The notes beneath the pieces were generated by a model. That model made no database searches. It saw only the letters and a list, made by a program, of their open reading frames with translations, and was not told the DNA's origin. A program made the position numbers and the translations under genes. Shown in pieces: positions 31,697 through 32,073 of a stretch of DNA of 32,073 bases. The stretch is from Treponema sp. (GTDB lineage Bacteria; Spirochaetota; Spirochaetia; Treponematales; Breznakiellaceae): assembly GCA_031258305.1 (NCBI GenBank), contig JAIRNA010000109.1:1-32073 (forward strand), written 5' to 3'. The stretch's first letter is position 1. The number at the start of each line of letters is the position of its first letter.

Positions 31697-32071
31697 CTAA
31701 TTGCCCACGACGAAATTCTTGAGGCTTGTAGAAAGCGCCTCCCATTCCGCCTTGGTGGGTTCTAAATACGGTCTGTACAAGCCTTCGGCTGGAGTTCCTT
31801 CTCTATTAGAAGTAGCAACACTTATCGGTTTGCCGATCTTCATAGTATCCCTGTTGAAGTTCGCGTGCCGCCGATGATAGGGATTCGAGAAGGAAATCGT
31901 GTATTCCTCGTCAGAAACGGTGATGGTGAAGCTGGAGGATATGCACCAGAGAATTTCGCCCATGTTTTTAATGACAACTTCCTTATACACAAAGGTGTAT
32001 TCTCCGCCGATTAGCCCCTGGGATTCGTTTGCCGTGTCTACTACCGATGGGGGAATGATAAAATATTCCCG
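31697..32071 (-). CDS. Unidentified protein, C-terminal 124 residues (partial)
   Basis: The frame is open to the right edge; the ORF track begins at an internal GTG (31990), but the in-frame sequence upstream (REYFIIPPSVVDTANESQGLIGGEY) reads as coding. No family recognised. The visible part has beta-strand-like segments (TFVYKEVVIKNMGEILWC, FTITVSDEEYTISF) and a polar C-terminal half ending TSLKNFVVGN. A strong terminator follows directly. It could be an extracytoplasmic lipoprotein or enzyme; no motif decides. Confidence 0.6.
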   Translation of the reverse strand, partial: REYFIIPPSVVDTANESQGLIGGEYTFVYKEVVIKNMGEILWCISSSFTITVSDEEYTISFSNPYHRRHANFNRDTMKIGKPISVATSNREGTPAEGLYRPYLEPTKAEWEALSTSLKNFVVGN

Positions 32072-32073
32072 CA

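Overview
The window looks like chromosomal DNA of a spirochaete, most likely a Treponema-like organism. The evidence is indirect but consistent. There are many lipoproteins with relaxed lipoboxes, a LysM-M23 peptidase, a stand-alone PASTA protein, a cyclophilin-FKBP fusion (a domain order known from Treponema), Rnf subunits, uppP and dxs. The base composition is moderate, and non-ATG starts (TTG, GTG) are used freely. No phage, transposase, CRISPR array, defence cassette or plasmid function was found.

Layout. 1-5.2 kb: edge of a membrane-anchored protein, LysM-M23 peptidase, poly(A)/CCA polymerase-family enzyme, alpha/beta hydrolase behind tRNA-Thr and tRNA-Tyr, and an M28-type peptidase. 5.4-10 kb: a polar amino acid ABC transporter (lipoprotein, permease, ATPase), a second solute-binding lipoprotein and hisB. 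10-14.5 kb (minus strand): dual PPIase, FMN-binding lipoprotein, a 21-bp minisatellite, a small outer-membrane-type barrel, an ABC ATPase without visible partners and a PASTA protein. 14.6-18.6 kb: a large hybrid histidine kinase and a response regulator that appear to share a C-terminal helical domain. 18.6-21 kb: rnfD-rnfG-rnfE without rnfA, B or C. 21.3-27.3 kb: pgi, a large beta-helix-like lipoprotein interrupted by a +1 frameshift at a C7 tract, and a membrane-anchored beta-propeller. 27.3-32 kb (minus strand): dxs, a lipoprotein and uppP, preceded by a 29-residue ribosomal-type basic protein missing from the ORF track, a repeat-rich gap and the end of an unidentified gene.

Together these genes cover nutrient import, redox-driven ion pumping (Rnf, FMN proteins), isoprenoid and undecaprenyl-phosphate supply (dxs, uppP), envelope maintenance (M23, PASTA, PPIase) and signalling. 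The least ordinary content is in the DNA between and at the edges of genes: a candidate phase-variable lipoprotein, a family of inverted repeats with a GGAATAG/CTATTCC core in many gaps, GC-rich REP-like elements, a tandem 23-bp palindrome array, and several promoters placed so close to the start codon that the mRNA should be leaderless. I found no convincing new multi-gene system.
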